This document shows positions 1 to 8,564 of a stretch of 64,000 nt of DNA, in pieces; positions within the stretch are counted from its first letter, which is position 1, and every line of letters begins with the position of its first letter. Under the pieces are notes generated by a model. It ran no database searches. It worked only from the letters and a program-made list of their open reading frames with translations, and had not been told where the DNA came from. Both the position numbers and the translations under genes were made by a program. The stretch is taken from the NCBI GenBank assembly GCA_946481275.1, contig CAMLMV010000007.1, positions 129,288-193,287 on the forward strand. The letters run 5' to 3'. The DNA is from an uncultured Massilia sp. (lineage in GTDB: Bacteria > Pseudomonadota > Gammaproteobacteria > Burkholderiales > Burkholderiaceae).

Positions 1-88
1 GATCGATATTCTGGCAAATTGCGGATGAGGCTGCCGTACGATTGGATGATGAGCACCATGTTTACGCGGCGCTGGTATAGTTGCCGGC

Positions 89-724
89 ATGGACGACACC
101 TGGCATCCGCAACTGGACGAACATGGCCGCAAGGTGCGGCTGCAGGCGCCGTCGTGCGCCGCGAACCTCGAGGCCCTGGCCGACCCGCGGGCCGCGGTCA
201 CGTTCGTGCCGGGCAGCGAATGCGCCGGCATGCTGGATGGCATGCCGCTCGTCCCGTGTACGCGTGACATCGTCGACGCCGCGTGCGGTCGTGCCGCCAC
301 GCTCATCGAACCGCCGTTCATCCTGCCGGCAGGGAAGCAGGCGGCCGCCGGCGCCGTCGTGCGCGAAGCCGACGGCCGCATCTGGCTCGTGGCGCCGTCG
401 AACGGCTTCGGCGGCTATGCGGTGACCTTTCCGAAAGGGCGCGTCGAACCGGGCCTGCCGCTGCAGGCGACGGCCATCCGCGAAGTGTGGGAAGAATCCG
501 GGCTGCTGGTGGAACCGGTGGCCTGGCTGGGCGACTTCCCTCGCACCCAGACCTTTACCCGCTTTTACGTCGCGCGCCGGGTCGGCGGCCATCCCGCGCA
601 CATGGGGTGGGAATCGCAGGCCGTCCACCTCGTGACGCCCGCGCAGGCGCGTGGCCTGTTACACCGGGATACCGATCGCGCGGTGCTCGACGCCTTGAAC
701 GCATTTGAGGCACATCAAGCCTGA
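89..724 (+). CDS. Nudix hydrolase
   Basis: A 211-residue protein of the Nudix superfamily, which hydrolyses nucleoside diphosphates linked to another group. The Nudix box lies around residues 117-140 and contains the catalytic helix core REVWEESGL. The glutamate normally found seven residues after the first glycine of the box (G-x5-E) is replaced by leucine (GRVEPGL), but the metal-binding REVxEE part is intact. About 85 residues before the domain, containing several Cys, have no recognised function. The gene stands alone on the plus strand, and no strong Shine-Dalgarno precedes the ATG. The substrate cannot be inferred. Confidence 0.85.
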   Translation: MDDTWHPQLDEHGRKVRLQAPSCAANLEALADPRAAVTFVPGSECAGMLDGMPLVPCTRDIVDAACGRAATLIEPPFILPAGKQAAAGAVVREADGRIWLVAPSNGFGGYAVTFPKGRVEPGLPLQATAIREVWEESGLLVEPVAWLGDFPRTQTFTRFYVARRVGGHPAHMGWESQAVHLVTPAQARGLLHRDTDRAVLDALNAFEAHQA

Positions 725-877
725 CGCCAGCCCAGCGAGACAGGGCAGCCTTTCCAATCTGTAATGTTCCACGAGCCTGTTTTTAATTTTCGCTTCAGGT
801 TCGCGGCGTACCGTTTTCATTGCATATCGGAAGCAATTCTTGCTCTGTCCGTCGTCTCTTTTTTAGGCTGTCGCCCC

Positions 878-2029
878 GTGAAACTCGCCGCATACCAGGA
901 ACTCGTCCCGCCGGAACTCGCCCCACCGCAGCCCGGCGGGCTGGACATCGTCCCCGACGATCCCGCGCAGTATCGCCAGGTCGTCGACAAGTTCGACGAA
1001 CTCGGCTTGCGGCCCTATCTCGCGCCCTCCGGCTGCGGCCGTGGTTTCGCGTTGTCGGCCGAGGCCGCGCATGCGCTCGTGGACGATGGCGACACGCTGA
1101 ACCTGTGCCGCGATCTCGGCCTCGACACCGTCGCGAACATGGTCCACCTCGAACGCGAGATCGTGCTGGCGCTGCTGGCCGCGCCGCGCACGCTCCGTTT
1201 TGCGAGCGCCGCCGAATTCCTGGCCGCGGTCGCGATCCGGCGCAACATCGTCGTGGCCGCGCGCGCCACCCAGCTTGCGTTCGGCACAGCGGAAGCGGAC
1301 CGCCCGGCCAGCCACTGGACGTATGACGAAGACCGCGGTTTCACGGTCCTGCCCGGACAGCCGCTGATCGAGGCCCTCACGCTGGCGACCCAGCCCGGCG
1401 CGGGAGACGGGCGCATGTACGCGCGCAGTTACTCTTTTTCCTGCTACCGCGCGACGGAGTACGTGATGCTGCTCGGGATCGCGCGCGAACTCGAACGGAC
1501 CAACCCGGCGCTGCTCGCGTCCTTGCAGCGGCAGTGGGAGACATCCGCGATCCAGTCGGGTGCCTTCCACGACGTCTTCCTCGTCGAATACGGTTCGTTC
1601 GACGCGCCGCTGCCGCCGCGCTGGTACGTGCCGGGCGACCGCGTGTGGTTCCGCAATCCGGATGCCTTGTCGTCGGACGCGTCGGGCTACGAAGGCTCGT
1701 GGGTGATCTATCTCGGCAACGGCTTGTTCAGCAATTTCTGGCAGCGCGAGCGGCCGTACAGCCTCGCCGCCAAATGCCTGGAGATCTATCACTGGCGCCA
1801 CGGCACGTATGTCGACGCGGCCGGCGACTTGCGGATGAACGAGGCGATCGTCGCCGCGCGCGTGGCGGAAACGGCCGCCAACCCGGCCGCGCTGGCGGCC
1901 GTCGTCGCGCGCATGTCGCGCCTGCGTGACACGCGCGGTGTGTATGCCGACGGCGGCTGCATCGACGTGTCGCGCGAATTCGCGCGCCCCGTCTGCCCCG
2001 GCACGGCGGGCATCGTGATGCCGGGGTGA
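878..2029 (+). CDS. Tgl-like protein-glutamine gamma-glutamyltransferase homologue
   Basis: The predicted 383-residue protein resembles the small transglutaminase Tgl of Bacillus, which crosslinks spore-coat proteins. Residues 186-200 (SFSCYRATEYVMLLG) line up with the Tgl segment around its catalytic Cys, making C189 the candidate nucleophile. Later stretches (WFRNPD, then GSWVIYLGNGLF) match the Tgl FKNPE...VILLG segment. In my alignment the Tgl catalytic His is not in its usual place, so activity is uncertain. It also has about 90 extra N-terminal residues. I chose GTG 878 because the preceding in-frame stretch from ATG 764 is AT-rich like non-coding DNA; that longer form would carry a lipobox-like FLGC. 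It converges on phaC, 4 bp apart. The assignment rests on recalled family sequence. Confidence 0.62.
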   Translation: MKLAAYQELVPPELAPPQPGGLDIVPDDPAQYRQVVDKFDELGLRPYLAPSGCGRGFALSAEAAHALVDDGDTLNLCRDLGLDTVANMVHLEREIVLALLAAPRTLRFASAAEFLAAVAIRRNIVVAARATQLAFGTAEADRPASHWTYDEDRGFTVLPGQPLIEALTLATQPGAGDGRMYARSYSFSCYRATEYVMLLGIARELERTNPALLASLQRQWETSAIQSGAFHDVFLVEYGSFDAPLPPRWYVPGDRVWFRNPDALSSDASGYEGSWVIYLGNGLFSNFWQRERPYSLAAKCLEIYHWRHGTYVDAAGDLRMNEAIVAARVAETAANPAALAAVVARMSRLRDTRGVYADGGCIDVSREFARPVCPGTAGIVMPG

Positions 2030-2033
2030 AGGG

Positions 2034-3815
2034 TCACGGCTCCAGGACGTAGTGGCCGGGCGCATCGCGCACGCTGCGGCCTTGCGGAGGCGGCGCCACC
2101 CACGGACCGGCAAGCCGGGTCAGCCAATGCTCCCATGCCGGCCACCAACTGCCTTCCCTTACGCGCGTCTCGGCCTGCCAGGTGTCGGGATCGATGTACG
2201 GCGCGTCGTGTTCGTGCGTGCTCATCTGGTAGCTGCGGTTCGGCGTGCCAGGCGGGGACACGACGCCCGCGTTGTGGCCGCCGGTGGTCAACAGGAACGT
2301 GACCGACGTATCGCTCAGCGGGATGACTTTATAGACGGACCGCCACGGCGCCACGTGGTCCGTCATCGTGCCAACCGCGAGGATCGGGATGTGGATGTCC
2401 GTCAGCGCCACGGGCCGGCCGTTCACGAGGTAGCGCGAGCTGGCCAGGCTGTTCTGCAGGAACAGGTTGCGGAGGTATTGCGAATGCATGCGGTAAGGCA
2501 TGCGCGTGGCGTCCGCGTTCCATGAGGCGAGGTCGTTGTCCTTGTCGGGGATGTCGAGCAGGTAGTGGCGCAGGCGGCGCGACCAGATCAGGTCGTTCGA
2601 GCGCAGCAGCTGGAAGGCGCCCGCCATCTGGCGCGTGTCCAGGTAGCCCTGCTGCCACATCACGGCTTCCAGGAAGCTGACCTGGCTCTCGTCGATGAAC
2701 AGCGACAGCTCGCCCGGCTCCGTGAAGTCGACCTGCGCGGCCAGCAGGGTCATGCTGGCGAGGCGCTCGTCGCCGTCGCGCGCCATCGCAGCCGCCGCGA
2801 TCGCCAGCAGGGTGCCGCCCAGGCAATAGCCGCAGGCATTAATCTGCGGGGCGCCCGTCTCGCGCACGACCATGTCCAGCGATTCCATGATGCCGTGGCG
2901 CCGGTAATCGTCCAGCGACAGGTCGCGGTCGTCGGCCTGCGGGTTCTTCCACGAGATCATGTACACGGTGTGGCCATGTTCGACGAGGTAGCGCACGAGC
3001 GAGTTGTGCGGGGAGAGGTCGAGGATGTAGTACTTCATGATCCATGCCGGCACGATCAGCAGCGGCACGGCGTGCACCTGCGGCGTGACGGGATCGTAGC
3101 GCAGCAGTTCGACGAGGTGGTTTTCCATGACGACTTTGCCGGGCGTAATGGCGAGGTCGCGCCCGGGCCGCAAGCTGACGGGCGCCGACGTGCCCGCCAG
3201 GGCGCGGCGCATGTCCGTGCCCGCGCGGGCCATGCCGTGCACGAGGTTCTGCCCGCCGCTGGCGAGCGTGACCTGCTGCGCGACCGGATTGGTGGCGATG
3301 AAGTTCGACGGCGCGACACCGTCGAGCAGCTGGCGCGCGACGAACGTGACCACGTCGCCATGGTGCGAGGACACGCCGCGCACGTCGGTCGTGGCGCGGT
3401 GCCACCATTGCTGCGTGAGCAGGAAGCCCTGGCTCAGCTGGTTCCACGGCCACGCGTGCCACAGCGGATCGTTGAAGCGCTTGTCCTGGGCCAGCGGCTG
3501 CACGGGCTCGGCCGGCGTGCCGAACATGGCGCTGGTGCTGTACTGCAGCCAGCGCTGCAGGTTGTTCACGGCCTGCACGCCCAGCTCCAGCTGCTTGGCG
3601 GGCGAGAGGAGCAGGTGGGTGGCCCAGTCGTGCCACGCGCCGGCGAGCGCCGCCGGCGACACGTAGCCGGTCATGCGCCCCAGCGCGGCGTTCAGTGCGA
3701 GGTCGACGTGCGCGTGCTCGACGCTGGCCTCGGGATAGCGCGGCCGCGCGCCGCCCTGCCACGTGCTGGCCTCGCGCCGCTGTTCGCTGGGCGGAATGTC
3801 GGACAGGATGTTCAT
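2034..3815 (-). CDS. phaC: Class I poly(3-hydroxyalkanoate) synthase
   Basis: A 593-residue synthase that polymerises (R)-3-hydroxyacyl-CoA into cytoplasmic PHA granules. The lipase-like box GYCLGG gives the catalytic Cys331. The triad is completed by Asp486 (GTMTDHVAPW) and His514 (GGHNAGVVSPPG). The N-terminal PhaC domain (about residues 50-220) precedes the alpha/beta-hydrolase fold, and the length is normal for class I. An in-frame start 69 bp upstream exists, but ATG 3815 has a perfect GGAGG nine bases before it and is preferred. No phaA, phaB or phasin gene lies beside it, so the monomer-supply genes are elsewhere. Confidence 0.95.
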   Translation of the reverse strand: MNILSDIPPSEQRREASTWQGGARPRYPEASVEHAHVDLALNAALGRMTGYVSPAALAGAWHDWATHLLLSPAKQLELGVQAVNNLQRWLQYSTSAMFGTPAEPVQPLAQDKRFNDPLWHAWPWNQLSQGFLLTQQWWHRATTDVRGVSSHHGDVVTFVARQLLDGVAPSNFIATNPVAQQVTLASGGQNLVHGMARAGTDMRRALAGTSAPVSLRPGRDLAITPGKVVMENHLVELLRYDPVTPQVHAVPLLIVPAWIMKYYILDLSPHNSLVRYLVEHGHTVYMISWKNPQADDRDLSLDDYRRHGIMESLDMVVRETGAPQINACGYCLGGTLLAIAAAAMARDGDERLASMTLLAAQVDFTEPGELSLFIDESQVSFLEAVMWQQGYLDTRQMAGAFQLLRSNDLIWSRRLRHYLLDIPDKDNDLASWNADATRMPYRMHSQYLRNLFLQNSLASSRYLVNGRPVALTDIHIPILAVGTMTDHVAPWRSVYKVIPLSDTSVTFLLTTGGHNAGVVSPPGTPNRSYQMSTHEHDAPYIDPDTWQAETRVREGSWWPAWEHWLTRLAGPWVAPPPQGRSVRDAPGHYVLEP

Positions 3816-3947
3816 GATGCGTTGCCTCCGAAGCAGGGCTGGAAGCACGTTTGACCAGAATCCGGCAGGTAAGTGCCGCACCACGGCGGTGCATTCGCTT
3901 GATATGGCACAGATACCCGTCCCGGATACCCACGTATCATTGTTTTC

Positions 3948-4018
3948 GGCGAGGTAGCAAAGCGGTTATGCGACGGCTTGCAAAGCCGTTCAGACGTGTT
4001 CGACTCACGTCCTCGCCT
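3948..4018 (+). tRNA. tRNA-Cys (GCA)
   Basis: A 71-nt cloverleaf. The acceptor strands are GGCGAGG (3948-3954) and CCTCGCC (4011-4017), with discriminator U at 4018. The anticodon stem-loop is CGGC-TTGCAAA-GCCG, with anticodon GCA, and the T-arm is ACGTG-TTCGACT-CACGT. The sequence closely follows the E. coli tRNA-Cys pattern. The following bases are CAC, so the 3' CCA is not encoded and must be added by the CCA-adding enzyme. Confidence 0.97.
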
Positions 4019-4069
4019 CACGAATTCCGCCGCACCGCCCGTCGCAGGCGCGTCCAGAACTGATCGATA

Positions 4070-5155
4070 CTACGCGATGGCCGTAACCGCCATCTCCCAG
4101 GATTGCTGCGGACGTACACGAGGGGCTGCATCGGACTGGCGGCGCACCAGTTCGAATCCGACGCGCACATGTTCGGGAGCGCGCTCCATGCCCCGATGCA
4201 TCCTGTAGACGTTGCGTACCAGCGAGCGGACGGCGGCACGCGCCATCTGGGCGCTGGGGTGGCGTATCGTGGTCAGTGCGGGCCAGATCGTCGTGGCCAG
4301 CATGCCGTCGCCAAAGCCCGTGACGGTGAGATCGCCCGGGATATCGAGTCCCAGGCGCTGCGCCGCGGCGATGGCCGCCGCCGCCAGGTCGTCGTTGGTG
4401 GCGAAGATCGCCGTCGGCGGGGTGGCCAGGCCCAGCAGGCTGCCTGCCGCATCCAGGCCGCAGCGATACGATGACACGCCGGTCACCAGCAGGGCGTCGT
4501 CGTGGGCGACGCCCATCGCCTCCATGGCAAAGCGGTGGCCGGCCAGCCGCCGGGCGACCGTGACGTCGTCGGGCGACCCCGTGATGACGCCGATGCGCCG
4601 GTGGCCGAGCGCCAGCAGGTGGCGCGTCATCTGGTAGGCGGCCGTGTCGTCATCGATGCCGACCGTGCCGACGCGCCGGTCCGACGGGCCGCAATCGACC
4701 GCCACGGCCGGGACATCGGCCGCGGCCACGACGGCGAGCGCGTGCGCGGTGTCGGCCAGCGGCGTCAGGATGATGCCGTCCACGCCGGCAGCGATCAGGG
4801 CCGCGAGCCGCGCGGCTTCCTCGCCGGCGGACTCGCACCGCTCCACCAGCACTTGCGCGCTTTCCACATTGGCCTGGTCCGACAGCCCGATCAGGAACTG
4901 GCCCAGATCGCCGACGAAGCGGCTGCCGTAGAGGAATCCGATGCGGACCGCCTTGCGGCCCGCCAGCTTGCGGGCCTCGCGGTTGGGCGCGTAACGCAAT
5001 GATGCCATCGCGTCGTCGACCCTGGACCGGGTACGTGCGTCGACGCGGCCGCTGCCGTTCATGACACGCGAGACCGTGATCGGCGACACGCCCGCGAGCG
5101 CCGCGACATCGTTCATGGTCGGCCGGACAAGGCGCCCGGTGGCTGGACGTTTCAC
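4070..5155 (-). CDS. LacI-family transcriptional regulator (xylan-type unit)
   Basis: A 361-residue repressor-type regulator. The N-terminal helix-turn-helix and hinge (VAALAGVSPITVSRVMNGSG, about residues 17-36) are followed by a periplasmic-binding-protein-like sugar-sensing domain. It starts at a GTG only 7 bp after the stop of the GH43 gene, so it is probably the last gene of the GH39-GH43-LacI transcript and controls it by feedback. The start has a close GAGGAA element; ATG at codon 14 is an alternative but would trim residues before the HTH. The ligand is probably a xylose- or arabinose-containing sugar, inferred from the neighbours. Confidence 0.9.
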   Translation of the reverse strand: MKRPATGRLVRPTMNDVAALAGVSPITVSRVMNGSGRVDARTRSRVDDAMASLRYAPNREARKLAGRKAVRIGFLYGSRFVGDLGQFLIGLSDQANVESAQVLVERCESAGEEAARLAALIAAGVDGIILTPLADTAHALAVVAAADVPAVAVDCGPSDRRVGTVGIDDDTAAYQMTRHLLALGHRRIGVITGSPDDVTVARRLAGHRFAMEAMGVAHDDALLVTGVSSYRCGLDAAGSLLGLATPPTAIFATNDDLAAAAIAAAQRLGLDIPGDLTVTGFGDGMLATTIWPALTTIRHPSAQMARAAVRSLVRNVYRMHRGMERAPEHVRVGFELVRRQSDAAPRVRPQQSWEMAVTAIA

Positions 5156-5162
5156 CTGTTCC

Positions 5163-6794
5163 TCACGGTTGGGCGGTCAATGCGCGGTAGCGGAAATCGC
5201 GCAGGCGCACGGTCCCTTTCCCCGCCGCGTACACGCCCACTTTCAGGCTCAGGAAGCCGCCGAACACGTTGTGGTGGATCCCCGACACTTCCATGCGCGT
5301 GCCGTGCAGGATCCATGTCTTTCCGCCGTCGAACGAGTAACGGAAGGTCACGACGTTCTCATCGTTCGTCAGGCGCACGCGCACGCTGGAGATGTTTTGC
5401 GGACGCCGCGCCCACGGGTGCTCCTCGGCATACTGGTACGTCTTGACGGTGTCCGGCGTAAACCCGAGGCCGACGAACGCCTTCGGGTTGTAGTACAGGA
5501 GCAGGCCGCCCTCGGCCGGGCCGACCAGGTCGAGGGTGATCTCGGCCTCGTACGAGCGGTCGCCGACGCCGCACGTGAGCGGCGTGCTGTCGGCCGGCGT
5601 CGCGCCTTTGCCCTGGATTTCCAGGCCGCCGTTCGCGAAGCGCACGCGCGTCATCTCGTCCCGCGCCGGGTCGTGGAACGACCATTGCACGCCGAAGCGG
5701 TCCTTCGAAAAATCGTCGGACAGGGCGAAGCCGTTCGGGCCGGCCTTGCCGCCGCGCGGCTTCCGGATCGGTTTCGAGAGGTCGCCGCCTTTGGCGCGGA
5801 ACCAGCCGTCCGCCGTCCATTCCATCGGCTCGAGCAGGGTCTGGCGCCCGAGGGTGCGGTAGCCGTTCTCGTAGCCGTGGTAGATCATCCACCAGTCGCC
5901 GGCCGGTCCCTCGACGAGCGACGCATGCCCGCGCGACCACCACGGTTCGTCGGTACTGGTCGTGCGCACGAGCGGATTGCGTGGGCAGTGTTCCCAGGGG
6001 CCGTGGATGGATTTCGACCGGGCCGCGATCACCATATGCCCCGTCACCGGGCCGGCCGTGCCGCCCACCGCCGTGATCAGGTAAAAATACTCGCCATGGC
6101 GCAGCAGTTTGGGGCCTTCCGGCGCGAAGTTCTCGGTGACCCAGTCTTCCGGATAGCGCCACGGTTGATACGCCGGTTCGATGGTGCCGTCCGTCGCGAG
6201 GCCGTCGTCCGCGAGGCGGATGCGGCGAATGCCGTTGACGAACAGGTAGCGCTTGCCGTCCTCGCCCACGATGTGGCCCGGGTCGATGCAGCCTTCGATC
6301 TTGAGGTCGACCGGATCGCTCCACGGTCCCTCGATGCGGTCGGCCCAGATCGCGTAGATCGACCAGGGCTTGCCGTCCGGCGCGGCCGGGATGTAGATGA
6401 AGTAGCGGCCGTTGTGCTTGCACAGGTCGAGCGCCCAGATGGTGCCCAGCGGCTTTTTCAACGCGGGGCCGACCGGGGCCCAGTTCACCAGGTCCGTCGA
6501 ATGCCAGATCACGATGCCCGGGTAGGAGAGGAAGGACGAGAAGGTCATGTAATAGTCCTTGCCGTCCTTGAGGATGGTCGGATCCGGGTGGTCGCCGGCG
6601 ATGATCGGGTTGACGTACGTGCCGTCGCCGCGGTCGGCCTTGCGCTGGCCTTCGATGCCGCGGCCCCAGCGCGGGGCGGACGAGGCGGTGCAGGCGGTTT
6701 GGGGCGCGGCGGCAGCGGTACCTGCGGCGAACGGCAGGCCGGCGGCGCCGGCCGCCAGCAATTTGAATGCGTTGCGGCGTGATGAGGAAGTCAT
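5163..6794 (-). CDS. Glycoside hydrolase family 43 protein, exported
   Basis: A 543-residue secreted enzyme of the beta-xylosidase/alpha-arabinofuranosidase family. The N-terminus MTSSSRRNAFKLLAAG looks like a twin-arginine signal, ending near an Ala-rich cleavage site. The five-bladed GH43 propeller shows the catalytic base Asp in HPDPTILKDG, the modulator Asp in ALDLCKHNG and the general acid Glu in FAPEGPKL. The last roughly 190 residues form a beta-sandwich typical of multidomain GH43 enzymes. The gene begins 35 bp after the GH39 gene and is followed at 7 bp by the LacI gene, indicating one transcript. An upstream in-frame extension to 7187 is antisense to nothing real and is rejected. 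The exact substrate is not resolvable. Confidence 0.9.
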   Translation of the reverse strand: MTSSSRRNAFKLLAAGAAGLPFAAGTAAAAPQTACTASSAPRWGRGIEGQRKADRGDGTYVNPIIAGDHPDPTILKDGKDYYMTFSSFLSYPGIVIWHSTDLVNWAPVGPALKKPLGTIWALDLCKHNGRYFIYIPAAPDGKPWSIYAIWADRIEGPWSDPVDLKIEGCIDPGHIVGEDGKRYLFVNGIRRIRLADDGLATDGTIEPAYQPWRYPEDWVTENFAPEGPKLLRHGEYFYLITAVGGTAGPVTGHMVIAARSKSIHGPWEHCPRNPLVRTTSTDEPWWSRGHASLVEGPAGDWWMIYHGYENGYRTLGRQTLLEPMEWTADGWFRAKGGDLSKPIRKPRGGKAGPNGFALSDDFSKDRFGVQWSFHDPARDEMTRVRFANGGLEIQGKGATPADSTPLTCGVGDRSYEAEITLDLVGPAEGGLLLYYNPKAFVGLGFTPDTVKTYQYAEEHPWARRPQNISSVRVRLTNDENVVTFRYSFDGGKTWILHGTRMEVSGIHHNVFGGFLSLKVGVYAAGKGTVRLRDFRYRALTAQP

Positions 6795-6829
6795 GGTCTT
6801 GCGGGTGTCGTGGTTGCGGTGGTGGTTCT

Positions 6830-8398
6830 TCAGCGGTTGCGGTTCAGCTCGAGCAGGTAGACGTCGTTGTCGCGCAGCGGCAGCGACACGTGCAGCCGGC
6901 CATCCGCGCCGACGCGCACCTGCTTTTGCTGCGCGGGCTTGCCGGTGGCGGCCGCCTTCAGGTCCTTGACCTGCCGGATGGTGAGCTGTTTGGGCGACCC
7001 CATGCCGACGTAGGCCGTGAACGCGTCGTTCCGGCGGTAGCCGACCTGCGACGTGGCGAGGGTATAGCTGCCCGGCTGCAGGCCCTTCAGGTCGACGTCG
7101 ACCTGGCCCTTGCCCTGTGCCGGCAGGTCGCGGATGAAGTATTGCTGGTTGTTCGTCCTGGGCGGCAGCGTGTACGTGTAATCCCACAGCAGGACCTGGA
7201 CATTGCCCTTGCCATCCGTCGCCGCGATGGATTGCTTGTCCGTATTCTTCAGTTCATTCGGTGCGAGACGGTTCAGGAACTGATAGGCGAAATACGCCGG
7301 TTTCTTGATGCCCTGCGTATTCATCAGCCCGAATCCGCCATGAAAGGCTTCGAAACGCGGACCCGGTTCCTCGAAAATGTCGGTAAATACCCAATACGAC
7401 ATCGATTGCGCGCTATTGCCGACCTGCTTCAGTTTCTGGAGAATATAGGCGGCCTGGTGATAACTGTCGTGGGTCGGATCGGCCGGGGTATAGGACGAAC
7501 TCCATTCCGTGTAATGCAATTCCAGGTTCGGCATCGCCGAGGCTGCGATTTCTTTTCTATTCTTCTCGACGTCGTTGCTGATCGCGCCGCTGTCCTGGCT
7601 GAGTACGGTGCCGGTGCTGCCGTATTCGTCCAGATAACCCTGGCTGACGCCATACGTATGGGTACTGACGAAATCGAGCGGCACCTTGTTGCGATGGCAG
7701 TAATCGATCATTTCCGGAATCCAGGCGGCCCCCGCCGTTGCCGGTCCGCCGACTTTATATTTCGGATTCACGCTCTTGATGGCCTGCGCCGCGGCGGTAT
7801 ACAGCTTGAAATAGTCCTGCTGCGTGCCGGCCCAGAAGCCGTCGAGATTCGGCTCGTTCCAGACTTCGAAATACCAGGTCGAAACCTCGTCGGCACCGTA
7901 ACGTTCGGTCCAGTGGTCGGTCAGCGCTTTGACGAGTTTCCCCCATTTTTCATAGCTGCGCGGCGGGGTGACATTGCCGCGCCACCAGAAAATGGTTTTT
8001 TCGCCGCTGGCCATTGCCGCCGGCATGAATCCCAATTCGACGAATGGCTTGATGCCGATGCTCAGCAGGTAATCGTACAGCGCATCGATGTATTGAAAAT
8101 TATAGAGTTCATTGCCTTGCGCATCGACACGGTAGACACCCATGTCGTCGCTGAGCAGGCCATGCATGCGGATATACCGGAAGCCGGCATCCCGTTTGAT
8201 TTCGGCCAATTGTTGTTGCCAGTCGGCACGCAAGCCTTCATTGGCGCGCCCGGCGCCGACGGCCATGTTGAACGTTTTATTCAGCGGGCCCTGGACGCGG
8301 GTGACGTCGACGTCGATATGGCGTTGCTGTGCGTGACCGTGGAGCGCAACAAGGGAGAGGGCGCAGAATAGCGCCGTCGCGATGGATCTGGATGTCAT
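6830..8398 (-). CDS. Glycoside hydrolase family 39 beta-xylosidase-like enzyme
   Basis: A 522-residue exported retaining glycosidase. The signal peptide MTSRSIATALFCALSLVALHGHA precedes a (beta/alpha)8 barrel. The acid/base Glu182 sits in WNEPN and the nucleophile Glu298 in HYTEW. The segment LRADWQQQLAEI followed by RMHGLLSDDMGVY is characteristic of GH39. A C-terminal beta domain ends the protein. GH39 members release xylose from xylo-oligosaccharides. It is the first gene of the GH39-GH43-LacI set, and its 5' region holds two dyads (8420-8443 and 8498-8535). I chose ATG 8398 because the signal peptide begins there. Confidence 0.93.
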   Translation of the reverse strand: MTSRSIATALFCALSLVALHGHAQQRHIDVDVTRVQGPLNKTFNMAVGAGRANEGLRADWQQQLAEIKRDAGFRYIRMHGLLSDDMGVYRVDAQGNELYNFQYIDALYDYLLSIGIKPFVELGFMPAAMASGEKTIFWWRGNVTPPRSYEKWGKLVKALTDHWTERYGADEVSTWYFEVWNEPNLDGFWAGTQQDYFKLYTAAAQAIKSVNPKYKVGGPATAGAAWIPEMIDYCHRNKVPLDFVSTHTYGVSQGYLDEYGSTGTVLSQDSGAISNDVEKNRKEIAASAMPNLELHYTEWSSSYTPADPTHDSYHQAAYILQKLKQVGNSAQSMSYWVFTDIFEEPGPRFEAFHGGFGLMNTQGIKKPAYFAYQFLNRLAPNELKNTDKQSIAATDGKGNVQVLLWDYTYTLPPRTNNQQYFIRDLPAQGKGQVDVDLKGLQPGSYTLATSQVGYRRNDAFTAYVGMGSPKQLTIRQVKDLKAAATGKPAQQKQVRVGADGRLHVSLPLRDNDVYLLELNRNR

Positions 8399-8419
8399 GT
8401 GCCTGACCGTGGTTCTCGT

Positions 8420-8443
8420 ATCGCCGCGAACCGTCGCGGCGAT
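8420..8443. promoter_or_regulatory. Perfect dyad in the GH39 leader
   Basis: Arms ATCGCCGCG and CGCGGCGAT are exact inverse complements around the spacer AACCGT. The dyad lies 22-45 bp before the GH39 start codon. It could be an operator for the LacI or AraC regulator, or a leader hairpin. Confidence 0.6.
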
Positions 8444-8497
8444 TTGTCTCGGGCAACATGCTAGGTCGGCCGGCAAGCCGGCATTAACGCCGTCTCG

Positions 8498-8535
8498 GGA
8501 AAACCTTCAACAACGGCGAAAGTTGAAGGTTTTCC
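8498..8535. promoter_or_regulatory. 14-bp perfect inverted repeat between AraC and GH39 genes
   Basis: Arms GGAAAACCTTCAAC and GTTGAAGGTTTTCC are perfect complements around a 10-nt loop. It follows the araC-like gene by 30 bp and precedes GH39 by 100 bp. No T-run follows on the minus strand, so it is a weak terminator at best. An operator or an mRNA-stabilising hairpin is equally possible. Confidence 0.6.
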
Positions 8536-8564
8536 GCCAAAAGTGTTAGAACACGGGCTGCCCG

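Noticed and set aside
4019..4069. Possible attachment site or element next to tRNA-Cys
   Set aside because: No integrase, and no duplicated tRNA 3' end was seen in the window.
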